Notes under the pieces: generated by a model
The model's input: only the letters and a program-made list of their open reading frames with translations
The model's database searches: none
What the model was told of the DNA's origin: nothing
Source of the DNA: Cudoniella acicularis
Lineage: Eukaryota; Ascomycota; Leotiomycetes; Helotiales; Helotiaceae
Length of the DNA: 42,112 nucleotides
Assembly: GCA_013054445.1 (NCBI GenBank)
Contig: JAAMPI010000352.1
Span: 1 to 42,112, forward strand
Reading direction: 5' to 3'
Shown: positions 11,714 through 22,774 of the stretch, piece after piece
Layout: each line of letters opens with the position of its first letter
Numbering within the stretch: the stretch's first letter is position 1
Translations under genes and position numbers: made by a program

Positions 11714-13199
11714 CCTAATACCCGAGTATAGACGAGAGATCCGAGAGCTTGTCGAAGAGTATAGAGAGCCTATAAAAGTCCTAGAAATATTAAAGAGAGT
11801 CTCGCCTATAATATTAACCGGAAAGTCTATAGTCGATAGGGCCTAAATAGATAAAATAGTACGAGAGATAATAAAACTTAAAATCTAAAACCTAGAGTTA
11901 TATTAAAAATTTTCGATAATAAGTAGTTAGAATACGGTATACGACAATTCGATTAGATAAAGACAACTCTTTGACCTATTATTATTATAGTAAAAAGAAG
12001 ACTATAAAAACCGCGATTTCTTAGGGTTAGGAAATATAATAAATCTTAACCTAATCTAAACAAACTAAGGTTACCTCTATTATTATAACACGGTAGGAGA
12101 CCCTCGTCACTAGAGACGGGATTACCCTTAATTCTATATAGACGTAGGAAAGGGAGTATATTATAAAAACTAGGATAAAAGATTATACTTAAGACTATAT
12201 TATAAAAAAGTATTCTTAGTCTTTTTACGGAACGATAAATCGTAAAGAGACTAAATTCGCCTTATAATAATAGGAACGAAATTTAATATAAACGTTAAAT
12301 AGAGACCTAACTACCTACAAGTATATATATAACCTTCGAGTAAAGATTAAATCCTTATTATAAACTAGATTTAATAATAACAAATCTTATAAAAAAAACT
12401 AACGAGGGTCTTTCTTAAGCCCGGCTTAAAAAGAGTCTAGGAATTAGAAAGAGAAACCTAAGATTAGATACCTTAATATAGTCTTAGAGATTCTTTTATA
12501 ATTATTAAATAAAGCCGAAGATAGGGTATTATCTATAAATCCTATTACTATTAGAAAAGAAAAGTCTTTTATTAATCCGTTAAAGGTGTCTAAGTAACGG
12601 TTAGAAAGAGAAAGACGATATATAACTTCTAACTACGAAATTAGATAAGCTATTAAGGAATCTAGAACTATAGTTAAGATTAAGGAGAATATAGAACTTT
12701 ATACTCCTAGTAGCTCGGAAGACAAAGAAATAACAGACGCCGTTCCTCTTATAAGGATCGCTTAAAGAATAAAGGCCTTTTATATAGAAAAATATATTAA
12801 TAGATATATTATATTTAAGAAGAAATAAGAAGTATTTAATAAGCTAATAAGNTAAAAAGTCGTTTTAGATATATAAGATCTNGTTATATTANAAGNANGA
12901 CTNTAGAAAATANTTAGAAAGAAAACTTCTACTAGTCNTANNTAANANAGAGAAGTAATATTTAAGTNNAAGAACTAATAATAANNGTCTTATAGNTAAA
13001 AGACCTTTANCTAACNNATAAGTCTATACTAGAACCTACTATTANCTATCTTAACCCTATTAAGAANACTAAAAGNGTTAAGAAAAATNTTCNNNAAAAT
13101 AGTAATATAAATAATAAAAATANAAATAAAATTTAANAGAAAAATTATAACTATCGCTATCNTTAATTCTANTATAAANGTTAANNTAATAATAAGAAG

Positions 13200-15520
13200 A
13201 AATANCTAAACAAGCTAAACTAACTATTTATATAGATNNGACGATTNTTTTNTAAACTATTTTAANANGATAGTTCTNTTTTTATAGNTTATANTANGAC
13301 GTANAAGTTAATATTAATANTATAATTAACTATATCGATTTNTTTATTATTAATAAAAGAACGATTAAAGTTNTNTTTANAATANTATTTTTCTTTAAGA
13401 ATAAGATAACTTTTAACTATCTTANAGATAGATTAATATAANTAGTCTTTAANAACTTTAATCGGATAAAGAAGNGTATTATAATAGTTATAGGCGACGA
13501 GGTTAACTTAAAAGACNANAGCGATTTNNNAAAACNAATAGCTANTATAAAAGCTAGGAGGNGTACTAGCGAGGAAAGAAGNGAAGGCCTAGCGAAATCT
13601 AACCTATATANCGCTAAGAATATAGAAGGCGAAACGTAAAATTCTTTTCTTAAGCNNGGCTTANAAAGAATTTCNAAAAGAGCTANAACCTAATATNNAT
13701 ATTAATATTTATANTATTTAAATTAANNACCCTTTTAAAAANAATAGTTTTATATTTCTCTTTAATAAGATTANAGGAACTAAAAAGACTAAGTTCGCNN
13801 AAGCTATAAACGAGAANAGGCCGATAAAGATTAATATATTATATAAGAAAAAGGNNGANAAGATANGACTNNTAAACCTAGGTTCTTNNAANNNAGANGT
13901 TCTTAAAGGNGANNANAATTAGCTTAAGAAANTANNNTAAGAGAAGCCGNCTNTAAAGNANANTAGAAAGTATANAGANTAGGTTATTAGACGTTTTTCT
14001 ACTATCTTATAAGGTTTATGTTTAATANANGANNNAGCTAAGAAGTTAGTTATTAGAGACGATTTAACTCTTAAAAAGAGANAACTCTTATTTAAAGTNC
14101 TCTAAAATCGTAAAGAAGCTNTTATATTNAACTAGACCTATTATAANACGATANNACTAGAANTANTANTANCTTAANAGGTTNNAACGATTAATTATAA
14201 AGTATANTAGGCCTCGAGTTTCCTTATTNTAAAGGCTNTAATANGAAAGGTCGTTAAAATACTTAAAGAAAGACTAAAGCGNNAGACTCTTAAATANTNT
14301 AAAAGACTATACTAGAATCTATAGTTTCTTATCNCTAAGAAAGAAAANNGAGAATACTAATTAATTATTACTATTATAAATATAAATAAGGTTANTATTT
14401 AAGATATAAATATANCGNTAAATATANATAAATTTTTAAAAGAATTNNTANGATATATTATTATATTACTTNTTAACTTCTTTTCTAGATANNATTAAGT
14501 ATTATTAGCCTTAAAGAATAGGGATATAATAGCTTTTTAGACCCCGATTAGCCTTCTTCCGTATAACTCGACTATCGTAAGGTATAACTAACTCGGTTAC
14601 GTAATTTATAAGAATCGTTTAAAGGATACTCTTCGATTATATCCCTGATTTAGCTATGCCCTACCTCGACGATATAAGGGTAAAAGGACCTCGAACTTAT
14701 TACGACTATAAAAAGGTAATCCCTAGGATTCGACGCTTTATATTAGAGTATATTTAAAACCTAGACTAAGTTTTAGAAAGAATTAAGCGAGCTAGTACGA
14801 CTATTAGCCTAAAATCCTAATATTATATACCTAGTCTCTAGATAGTTAGGTTTATAACAGATATAGATAAGAGACGTCTAGACACCGCGAAAGTTATTAA
14901 AATACTTAAATAAGAGCCTTATAACGACGCGTCTAAAGCTCGTAGGTTTCTAAGAGTCTATATATTCTATAAGATCTAGATTAAGGATTTNGTTANNAGA
15001 GNTAAGCCGATTTTNAGGCTANTATANAANGATATANTATTCTTTTANGATAANGAATANGATAACGCTATATAAGATTTAAAAAATATATTAACTTAAG
15101 CGCNTATANTNATAAAAATCGATTANTCNNAAGGCGNNNNGNNTATTATCCTTANNNTAGACGCTAGTAGGAANGGATANNGAGCTATTCTATAANAACT
15201 AGATNCCTTAAAGAAACGCTATCNCGTCNNATATAANANNNGCCTTTANAATACTANTAANANGAATTANNATATAATAAAACGAGAATATNNAGNTGCC
15301 CTAAAAGCTNTAAAAAAAGAANAAATCCTATCTNANNAGANTATATTTTATTCTNNAAACTNACGNTANNNTATTAGTNGNANAACTNAATAGANTANCT
15401 ANTNACCTCNCTAGTGCCTTATTNACTNNATAGATTANTTNGATAAGGCTATTCGATTTNNAAGTANNNNATATTCNTANAAAGAANAANANNNTAGNCG
15501 ATAGACTNTCTAGAANGNCG
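13200..15520 (+). pseudogene. Reverse transcriptase / RNase H remnant (Ty3/Gypsy)
   Basis: The reverse transcriptase is clearest at 14310-14990. Blocks read KKKGDYRLIIIVININ-like, YDQVLLALKNRDIIAFWTPI, PYLDDIRVKGPRTYYD and DTAKVIKIL, then a RRFLRVYIFYKI-like tethering segment. The catalytic YLDD box is at 14662-14673. The order and wording match Ty3/Gypsy pol. Stops fall at expected Gln, Trp and Arg codons. The protease and RNase H portions on either side are too rich in undetermined bases to read with confidence. Palindrome copy 3 (13650) lies near the protease end. Confidence 0.8.
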
Positions 15521-15599
15521 AGGACNGNNTCNNACGANATCGATAAANNAAANNAANAAGATATNNACGATTAGATNNNTNNCTAATTAGATCTAATTC

Positions 15600-16990
15600 G
15601 GGTCNTCNNNGTCNGAAAGGTCNNANNTAGAANTNATAAGCTCTTCTTAAGCCNNGNTTAANAAGAAAACCTANTTANNGANTACTATTNNNAGGGTTCN
15701 TAANNAATNNTACGTTTCCTCTTNACTATAAAAAGNCTAGACGAGATNATAAGATCGGAATTTNNANNATTTAAGANTAAGGCTTTAGAATATTNNNTAT
15801 ACGATCGAGAGCTCTANNNGAAGANAGGAAAGNGGATNCCTATACGTCTAGTNATTNACTNACTAGAAGAAAANAGGAAAATCATAAGCGTATNTTATAA
15901 AGAACTNGGCTATAAANGGCGAGAGNNNACTTANNNAAGAGTTANTAACNNCTTTTANTANNAAGGATANTANNNTNACTATANGNAATATNTTATAAGC
16001 TATATCGCGTNCTAAAAGCGAGANNGAACCNNNNTANAGNANGCGCTCTATNCGACTTAGGNTTTANTATTCTAGACGAAGGTTAGGCTNNANATTANCT
16101 ACTTNNTAAAAGATANTAGAAANGGATNNTTAGTCGTTANNANGNANGACTTNTNANGATAGNTANAAGCGAAAGCTCTTTTAAATTTAACNNNTAACNA
16201 GNTTANNACTTTTCTNTANNAAGAANTNGTATNNNNATATAGAGTTTTTAGTNNACTAGTTATTAACGNAGGGCTAGAAAATAAANNNAATCGTNNAGAC
16301 TTTTATAAAGAAATANNGAATCTAGCGAGTCTAAATATTAGNNTATAACTCGAAAGCTAATAGAATAATAGAACGAGGTNANCGCTTAATTNTAGAAGCC
16401 TTANTACGAATNACNGGCGNTAANGAACGATAGAGAAAACATCTAGCGNCNNTCNTATTANTAGAAAGAANATNAATCTATAGACNTACTAGNNTAACNC
16501 CCTTTTCTCTAATCTANNNGANNNAAGNAATTCTCNTANTAGAAACGAGATACNCGGTTTANAGACTCCTAGACTAGTANAAGGNATANTCTNNTAAAGA
16601 ACTACTAGNGCTCCGGGNAAGGNAACTATAGATAANAGACGANGATATAGAAGAAATNATANTTNNGAANAGGCGNGTCNNNNAAGAANGAAAAGAAGTA
16701 TTTAATAGAACGTANCGACTATAAGCTAAGTCTATTAGAAAGAATAATATAGTCCTCGCCTATAATTTAAAACGCGCNATAGATATGTCTTCTAACCTTA
16801 AATTAAGTTTTAAATAGTAAGGACCGTATCGTATAAGAGAAGCGGACACCCTAAAAGGTATATACGTNTTAGAAGAGATAGATAGTATCCGCCTAAANGG
16901 CTTATANNCTAGGAATCGCCTTAAGAAGTTTGTTTTTAAAAAGGATANCTTTATACTAGTAGANANTANTTCNNAAAGCGACTTAANTAA
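15600..16990 (+). pseudogene. Integrase remnant (Ty3/Gypsy)
   Basis: Undetermined bases break most of this stretch. The C-terminal end is readable near 16826-16930: GPYRIREADTLKGIYVLEEI, then a LRNRLKKF-like close. This is the fold that follows the catalytic core in fungal Gypsy integrases. Upstream text near 16300-16400 and 16440-16660 also keeps core-like phrasing, but I cannot place the DDE residues. A palindrome copy lies at 15647-15661. Confidence 0.65.
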
Positions 16991-17829
16991 AANAAACTTA
17001 TCTAAAGAAAGCGACTTATAAGGAAGAGAGCTCTANNNAAGATAATAAGTTACCTTAATCGATAATAAAAACTCGAAGTTCGATAAAAAAGGACTATATC
17101 TAAAGAACTTATAATCGCGCTACTAACCCTTATAGAAGCCTAGAAGGCTAAATATACTCGGTTCTNNNAAGACGATATAATAGATAAGTAAAAAGAATTC
17201 GAAAAACTATTAATTCTTTTTATTATTTCTTTAAAAACAAGCTANCCTAATAAAAAACCCTNTTTCNTAATATTCTTCTCTTTACGATATTTNCTTTTTT
17301 TTTATTACCTAATACTAGGGGACGNTATTTAATAGGAGANGGACGACGACTANNGCGCGGATTTTATTTATTCCGGAAGAGCTTTATTTTAACCTTAACT
17401 TTAAACTTTNACTTTACCTTTATAGCTTTACCTTTAAAAGCTTCCTATATTTACTAACTACGACTATTTTATTATATATCGTATTCTAGGAGTAGGACGC
17501 TAAGCCTATAAATACCCGGTCCCCTACTTCTTTTATATAAATATTTCTTTTCTATTATATACTTTTTCTATTTTTACGGAATTAACTATATACGAATTTC
17601 CGGGATTTTAGCCTAAAAATTTCCTTTTTAGGTTTTTCTTTTAAGAATTTCCCGAAAAGTCGAAAACCCTATTAAAAAGTCTTTTTAAGCCGGGCTTAAT
17701 AAGAGATTTATAATAAGTTCGTTAAGCGGAGCACCCCTTATATAGCTAGGACTAGAAAAGACTATATCGACGAAGCTAAGTCTTCTTAAGCCGGGCTTAT
17801 AAAGAGAATCGACGGCCGGACCCTTTATA

Positions 17830-20800
17830 CCNCGATCTAATACNNAGTCTTTAAANAACCTTTAATAAAAGAGTCGACGTNTCTCTTTACTATTACTAAT
17901 AAAGANTAAGCTAAGTTCTAANNTAATATTATTAGTCCGCGCTAAGAAATCCTTAGAGTCTAGACTAGCGAGTACGTCGGCTAGCGGATTTAGTATANTA
18001 TATATAAGAAGTGTTATCTCNNGGGTAAATACTATTANTATATTTATNNANAAGGCCCTAGCTAAATTAAANCGCGAGCTAATTCTATAATATAACTAAN
18101 CGGCGAATTAGTTTATTAGAAAGTTCGATAACGCGTATATTATATAGTTCGATTTTTAAAAAGAATAGTAGATAAGACTTAGAAACTAGGACGAAGAAGA
18201 GTTTAATAAAACCTATTCTAAATTATCTTAGGCTATTATAATATTTAGGATAGCCTNAGATAAAAAGCTTTTCCTAATCAAGAAAATCGAAGATAAATAG
18301 GTAAAGGACCTATATAGTTATACGTAGATTTAGCGATACCTTATAGAAGGCTAAGAACTAGCGGGTAAGGTATATTATAGACATCTAAAAACCCTTATAA
18401 AAGAATTAAAACCCTTCGAAGCTATTAGGCTTATTAACCTCGGAATTATTAAACGCGTTAGATTCGCCTAGGACCCTAATATAATAAAGAGAGGTAGGCG
18501 CCGAAAGTTAGGCGTTATACCCGTAGATATTAAATAGGCTTAGACTAAGATTAGAAAAAAGGATTTCGATCGAGTAGAGATTAGGACTCTTAGAGAGCTA
18601 GAGATTAGCGAGCTTAGAATAATAGTTAGATCTCTTAGTATATTAGAAAGGATCTCTAACGATATAGATAAAGTACTATATAAAGCCTTAGACTTTCTAG
18701 GGGAGGGTAATATCTACTTNNCTATTCNNAGAGCGTTAGAGGAANGAAATANAGAGGATTCNTTAAGTCCGGCTTAAGAAACCGAAGTAGGTAAGGCCCT
18801 TACGGATTATAACGAAGAGCTTANNGAGGCTAGAANAGGGAAGACTATANAGACGCGCCCCGCTAATAACGTNAAGAGTTCTCTTAAAGCCGATATTAAN
18901 GAGNCACTACTAGCCGAAGTNAAGGAATTATTAGGCTATATNNGAAAGAGGACTAAGGAGTATCTCGCCNNAGAACTAGCCGNAACTATTATCGACTTAA
19001 CNNACGAGAACTATTATAACGAATTCGATAGNACCTNTATTNNAAAATCTATAGCCTAAGAGTTTNNACGATATTAGGAGAANNGNNAGGACATTATCGA
19101 AATTACTAAAANNACTATTACTAGACTTCTATCTAAGCCCGGCTTAAAGTTAATAATCGACTATAACCCCNNTAATTTAGATATAGATTAATATAAATAC
19201 GAAATCCNTAACTATATAAAGTAACGCNTTAAATATAGCGATATTAATTTTCTTANTATTAGTATAGANGAGCGTCTTAAGCTTTATAGAAAATATCGAG
19301 TTAATTANGATAATANTANTATATATNATTTCTATTTAACTAGATATATTAACTATTTAGGCCTTATAATAAAAAANGGTAAAACCNNAGGATATTAAAT
19401 CCCGCCTCNTNCTTNTCTACTAATATNNTAATAATCTCGCTATATATAGAATTTCTNATAAGGCCTACTATTAGTTTAAAAGATTAACNTAAANNGAATA
19501 TATTAAAAGAAAATCGAACCTCGNTNNCTTAAANTATTTANCTAGNCTAGTTATTNATTTAACNNTAGACCTAGACCTATAATAAATTTATAAAAGATTT
19601 TTTATTAATCNTAATAATATTCTTAAAAACGATANTATACGATTTGTTATAAAAGTCGACTTTANNTAGCTTATCNNTAAGAATAAGTCTAGTAAGCGCT
19701 NTTTAAACAACTTTATNNAATATAAATTCTAGATATACGAGTACTATTATNNGACCCCTAGAATAGATATTATAGGCGNTATANTATANAACATANTATA
19801 TAGTATAANNTAATAACTAATCTAGTCTAATTATANGTTATACTTAGCTATAATATTANTATNCTCTAATAGTAAGACAAGGCTAGTCGTATATCCTAAT
19901 TATATANNCTATAGCTCTCTAGATNANTAAGATAGTCTTGATTTTACCTTTATTTAAGCCGATATCTATAACTTAAAAGGTAAAGNCGATAAGANAGTTA
20001 AGGATCNGGTATCNGATTTCGTTCTCTTATACTACCTTNNAACGGACGAAGAAGCTANAGAGATTTACGCTATTTATAGAGGCTATAAGCATTTAGACTT
20101 TATTATAAAAGCTAAGAATAATNTTCGCCTNTACCCTCTTANTAAGCCGGGCTTANGAAGAAANTAGGAATNAAAATACCTTAAACTCTATAATAAATAG
20201 CTTANGATTCTTTANNAGANTAGCGNTATTATCTTAGCTAAANAAGNCACCCTACTTCGTTTTAAGACNACTTATATACGTTCTTTTTAGGTTATATCTA
20301 TAAACTTTATNNTNCTTAAATCTNATAATAAGACTTTAGAAAATAGGGTCGCCTAAGAAGAACTTTATAAAGCTAGTCAGGACCTAGTTATANNNGAAGT
20401 CNNTAGGTAAGAGACCTTTTTNNATATAGAACTAAGCGTNNTNCTATTTTAGGCTATTATTAGTCTTANTAGACTAGGCCTNTTAAGCGAGGCGTTGTTA
20501 NGTAGACTCNNTTAGACAGATNNTANNGTTATNNAAGAGCGNGACAAATTNTTAGTAATAGATAAGAGCTAACTTAAAAGGCANCTTAAATCCTTTNNTN
20601 ATTTAGNNAAGAAGCGAGCGATAGTTANTTAGGAGGCCGTTAAGTAGNTAGAAGAAAAGATTTATANTAATAAGTCGTACGCCGCTTTTATTAAGAAACA
20701 TAAAGCGGATTCTAAGGCTAAGGCTATTACGTCCGACCCTAGTATCCCTAAGGAAATTGTCTCTTAGTACTACTAGTATAGCGATTACTCGACAATAAAC

Positions 20801-21290
20801 GTAGATAAGCGCTATTTCGTCGATCTTACTATGTCTAGACCGGCTAAAAACCCTAAAGAGGATAAAGATTCGTAACTTAGTGATATTAAAGAGGATTCTC
20901 TTATTAAGCCCGGCTTAAAAAAGGCTCCTAGTAATAAGTTTAAATCGACTAAGTACGTAGTCAAGAGCGATAACAAAACCTCGAATAACGAGCTAGACGC
21001 TACTTCTTTCGATCNCGATTCTTCCCTAGCGAATAGAGACCCTCCTAACGAACCCCCCGAGCTAAGTTCGCTAGTTAACACTACCCCTTCCCGCTAGACT
21101 ACTTNNATCAAAGGGGTTAAGCCTCTATCAGACAACAAGCGAAGACGACCCGGTCGGATTCTACCTATAAAGAGACTTCNNGACCGGGNTNGTNATTATA
21201 TCTNNGCGTCCGCTAATAGGGATAAGGGTNAGAACGTAGAGGACACTNANTAACTAATAGNGTTAGCTTNNGTCCNTTTTTTTTTTTTTT
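17830..21290 (+). pseudogene. Unrecognised third reading frame after integrase
   Basis: Between integrase and the 3' LTR a RIP-mutated coding frame of about 3.4 kb can be followed on the plus strand. Readable segments are KELKPFEAIRLINLGIIKRV, KDFDRVEIRTLRELEISELR and DKVLYKALDFLGEGNIYF near 18390-18720, ALTDYNEEL near 18800, and a Ser/Lys/Pro-rich tail near 20690-21090 (DSKAKAITSDPSIPKEIVS, then KPGLKKAPSNKFKSTKYVVK). No family comes to mind. The N-terminal half is charged and helix-rich; the tail is low-complexity and basic. Seven palindrome copies lie in or beside this 3.6 kb. It could be an accessory ORF of the element or an older insertion carried by it. Confidence 0.5.
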
Positions 21291-21434
21291 TTCTTTTNAG
21301 CCNNGCTTAGCGAGAGGGTAGGTNGGCAGTGTGTTTCTATATAGGCGTTTTCGAATATAGCGTTTAAAAAGAAAATATATTTTAGATANGAAAAGCTATA
21401 GCNATANGACGGCTTTTTATANNGGAGGGACGAA

Positions 21435-21642
21435 TNTAGTAGGGAAAGCTNNNACTCTNNNAGGGTTAGTTCTCCCGCTCCGAACTACCTATAAGTNTAT
21501 TTATACTCTCCTTTCTCTCTTAGGGAGAGGGNANAANAANGGAANAAGATNAAGTCAGCGATAAAGATATNCCTNTAATTTGTGTTTATACCGCTATTTT
21601 ANGGGACGCGGTTTACTCCNTTATTCTTGTCCTTTTATAATA
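21435..21642 (+). repeat. 3' LTR of the Gypsy element
   Basis: This is the partner of 8864-9071. It is preceded by a purine-rich GGAGGGACGAA tract that could be the polypurine tract. About a dozen positions are undetermined. Confidence 0.7.
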
Positions 21643-21718
21643 NNNGNNTATAATNNNNTANTNNGTTGTCCGTGCGAACCCCCCCTTGCTAGCGTAGACT
21701 ATGTCTCACCGGTCGAAG

Positions 21719-21893
21719 GGATAGAGCACTTTAGCAGGCATAAAGTAAACGGTACTCTATTCCTTAGAATAATCGACGAAGAAGAGAAGAAGGGGAAGGG
21801 CGAAGCAGCTACGTATTTAACCTCTACCCGAAACCTCGCTTATGCCTAGCGCCGTCACGTGTAGAGCAGGTCACGTGAACCAACGCCGTAACA
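21719..21893 (+). repeat. Partial LTR related to element A
   Basis: From GATAGAGCACT onward this stretch matches the element A LTR to a TAACA end, with CACGTG at 21856-21861 and 21872-21877. The first bases differ, so it is a truncated or divergent copy. Confidence 0.7.
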
Positions 21894-21894
21894 A

Positions 21895-22151
21895 TTAGAG
21901 GTTCCCGAAGTCAAGGCTATTAAGCTGGCGAATCGTTAGAATATAGACGAAGCTAGTGTTATAAAAGGCTAGGGGGTTAATAGCCTAGTCGTTAGTAGTA
22001 AGAATTAACGCTTTGTTTAAAAGAAACGGTCTAGATCGAAGGCCTAGACCTCCTTTATTAAATATATCTCTATTATAAGGGTTATACTTACTTTATTAGT
22101 TATATTTAAAGGAAAGACCATATAATAACAGTGGTTTCCTACTATCCTTGA
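21895..22151 (+). pseudogene. pogo/Fot1-type DDE transposase fragment
   Basis: A single frame runs from about 21937 to 22150 and is broken only by stops at probable Gln and Trp codons. It reads SLVVSSKN, then KKRSRSKA, TSFIKYISIIRVILTLLVIF, KGKTI and QWFPT. This matches the stretch around the second catalytic region of fungal pogo-like (Fot1/Tigger) transposases, usually I..G...P.VIFKGK..Q..WF. The frame ends abruptly at the LTR starting 22152. RIP changes are evident. It is only a middle part of a transposase of about 500 residues. Confidence 0.7.
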
Positions 22152-22356
22152 TGTCACAGACCTGGCTTGACGCGTCCCCCTGACCCCTTATCACGTGTCC
22201 TCGCTTAGCGGNACTCACCTCCTATATATAACGGCCCCTNCGGGGCCACCTCTCTTCTTCTCTCCTTAGCTTAGTTTCTTCGNGAATATAGCACCTTCTT
22301 ATAAATACGTCCNTANGTGACGTCAGGGCCCCTAGNGCCTTTATAGAGCCGTAATA
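22152..22356 (+). repeat. Solo LTR (family C), plus orientation
   Basis: It starts TGTCACAGACCTGG and ends near GAGCCGTAATA. Read in reverse it matches 32226-32490. It contains CACGTG at 22192-22197, a TATATATAACGG box and a CGGGGCC palindrome. No target duplication is seen. It appears inserted in the pogo-type fragment. Confidence 0.7.
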
Positions 22357-22774
22357 TTAATCGTGTTCTTAAGATAATATAATATTATAAGTAGAGGTTT
22401 ATTCTAACTAATAAGGAATATAGAAGAACAAACGAGTCTATTAGTTATCTATATAAGTAATCTAAAGGTTATAAGAATTTTATTATATTCTTTCTTAGCT
22501 CTATAAATATAGTCTTAAGATATCTTAACAGGAAGATAAATAGTCCTTAAAAATAGTATAGCCTAAGATAATAATAAGAGAACTAAAGAAATTAGAAGTT
22601 TAGACTAAAAGACAGATCTTTTTAATAACGAGTCTTCTACTTCTAAAGAATAGAGAAAATATATAAATATATCTTATCCGATGTCTATAGCTTTTACACC
22701 TACGATACCCCCTATAAGTATAGGTATTTATGTTTTAGAAATTATCTAATTCCCTTATACTACTGGTTAAAGAT
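22357..22774. other. RIP-mutated sequence, possible transposase continuation
   Basis: AT-rich sequence with few CpA or TpG. A plus-strand frame reads IIIRELKKLEVQTKRQI near 22560-22620, reminiscent of the helical tail after the DDE core in pogo-like transposases. This would fit the other side of the LTR insertion, but the match is weak. Confidence 0.35.

Larger units (their letters stand above)
9160..12840 (+). pseudogene. Gag remnant, split by element B
   Basis: The frame is riddled with stops, but a capsid-type gag is readable at 9900-10440. It includes PYFLGINITKFIKRFEELYN, KALKEEFRIRDRY, TTYSITFLNEYIK and KVLSEVD blocks, which I recognise from fungal Ty3/Gypsy gag proteins. The frame is interrupted at 10446-11713 by element B. 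Across the insertion one copy of the 7 bp duplication restores a continuous frame (KDLIPEY across the join, then RREIRELVEEY). Palindrome copies sit inside at 9564 and 12415. Many stops lie where CAG, CAA, CGA or TGG codons would be expected, the usual outcome of RIP. Confidence 0.75.
9564..21310. repeat. Dispersed 15 bp palindrome family, 11 copies
   Basis: The core TTAAGCCCGGCTTAA (or CCG for CCC, or slightly mutated) occurs at 9564, 12415, 13650, 15647, 17685, 17786, 18763, 19133, 20142, 20904 and about 21296. Outer bases often extend the pairing, with TCTTC on the left and AAAGAG or GAAGA on the right. Several copies read as KPGLK. Copy 7 at 18763 reads SLSPA in the surrounding frame, so the peptide is not what is kept. 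The whole set lies within the Gypsy element. Some copies contain undetermined bases. Confidence 0.8.
8864..21642 (+). mobile_element. Degenerate Ty3/Gypsy LTR retrotransposon, 12.8 kb
   Basis: Two matching regions of about 208 bp (8864-9071 and 21435-21642) share GGGAAAGCT, TTAGTTCTCCCGCTC, an AAGTTAGCGATAAAGATAT-type block and a GACGCGGTTTA block. Gag, reverse transcriptase and integrase similarity lies between them in the usual Ty3/Gypsy order on the plus strand. The body is heavily RIP-mutated and no frame stays open. It is larger than a typical element for two reasons: element B is nested in gag, and about 4.4 kb lies between integrase and the 3' LTR. Undetermined bases are frequent in parts of the body. 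Target duplication cannot be judged because the right flank is undetermined. Confidence 0.85.

Noticed and set aside
20812..21081. An 89-codon minus-strand frame with Ser/Leu-rich composition.
   Set aside because: It is the mirror image of the basic tail of the plus-strand third frame of the Gypsy element.
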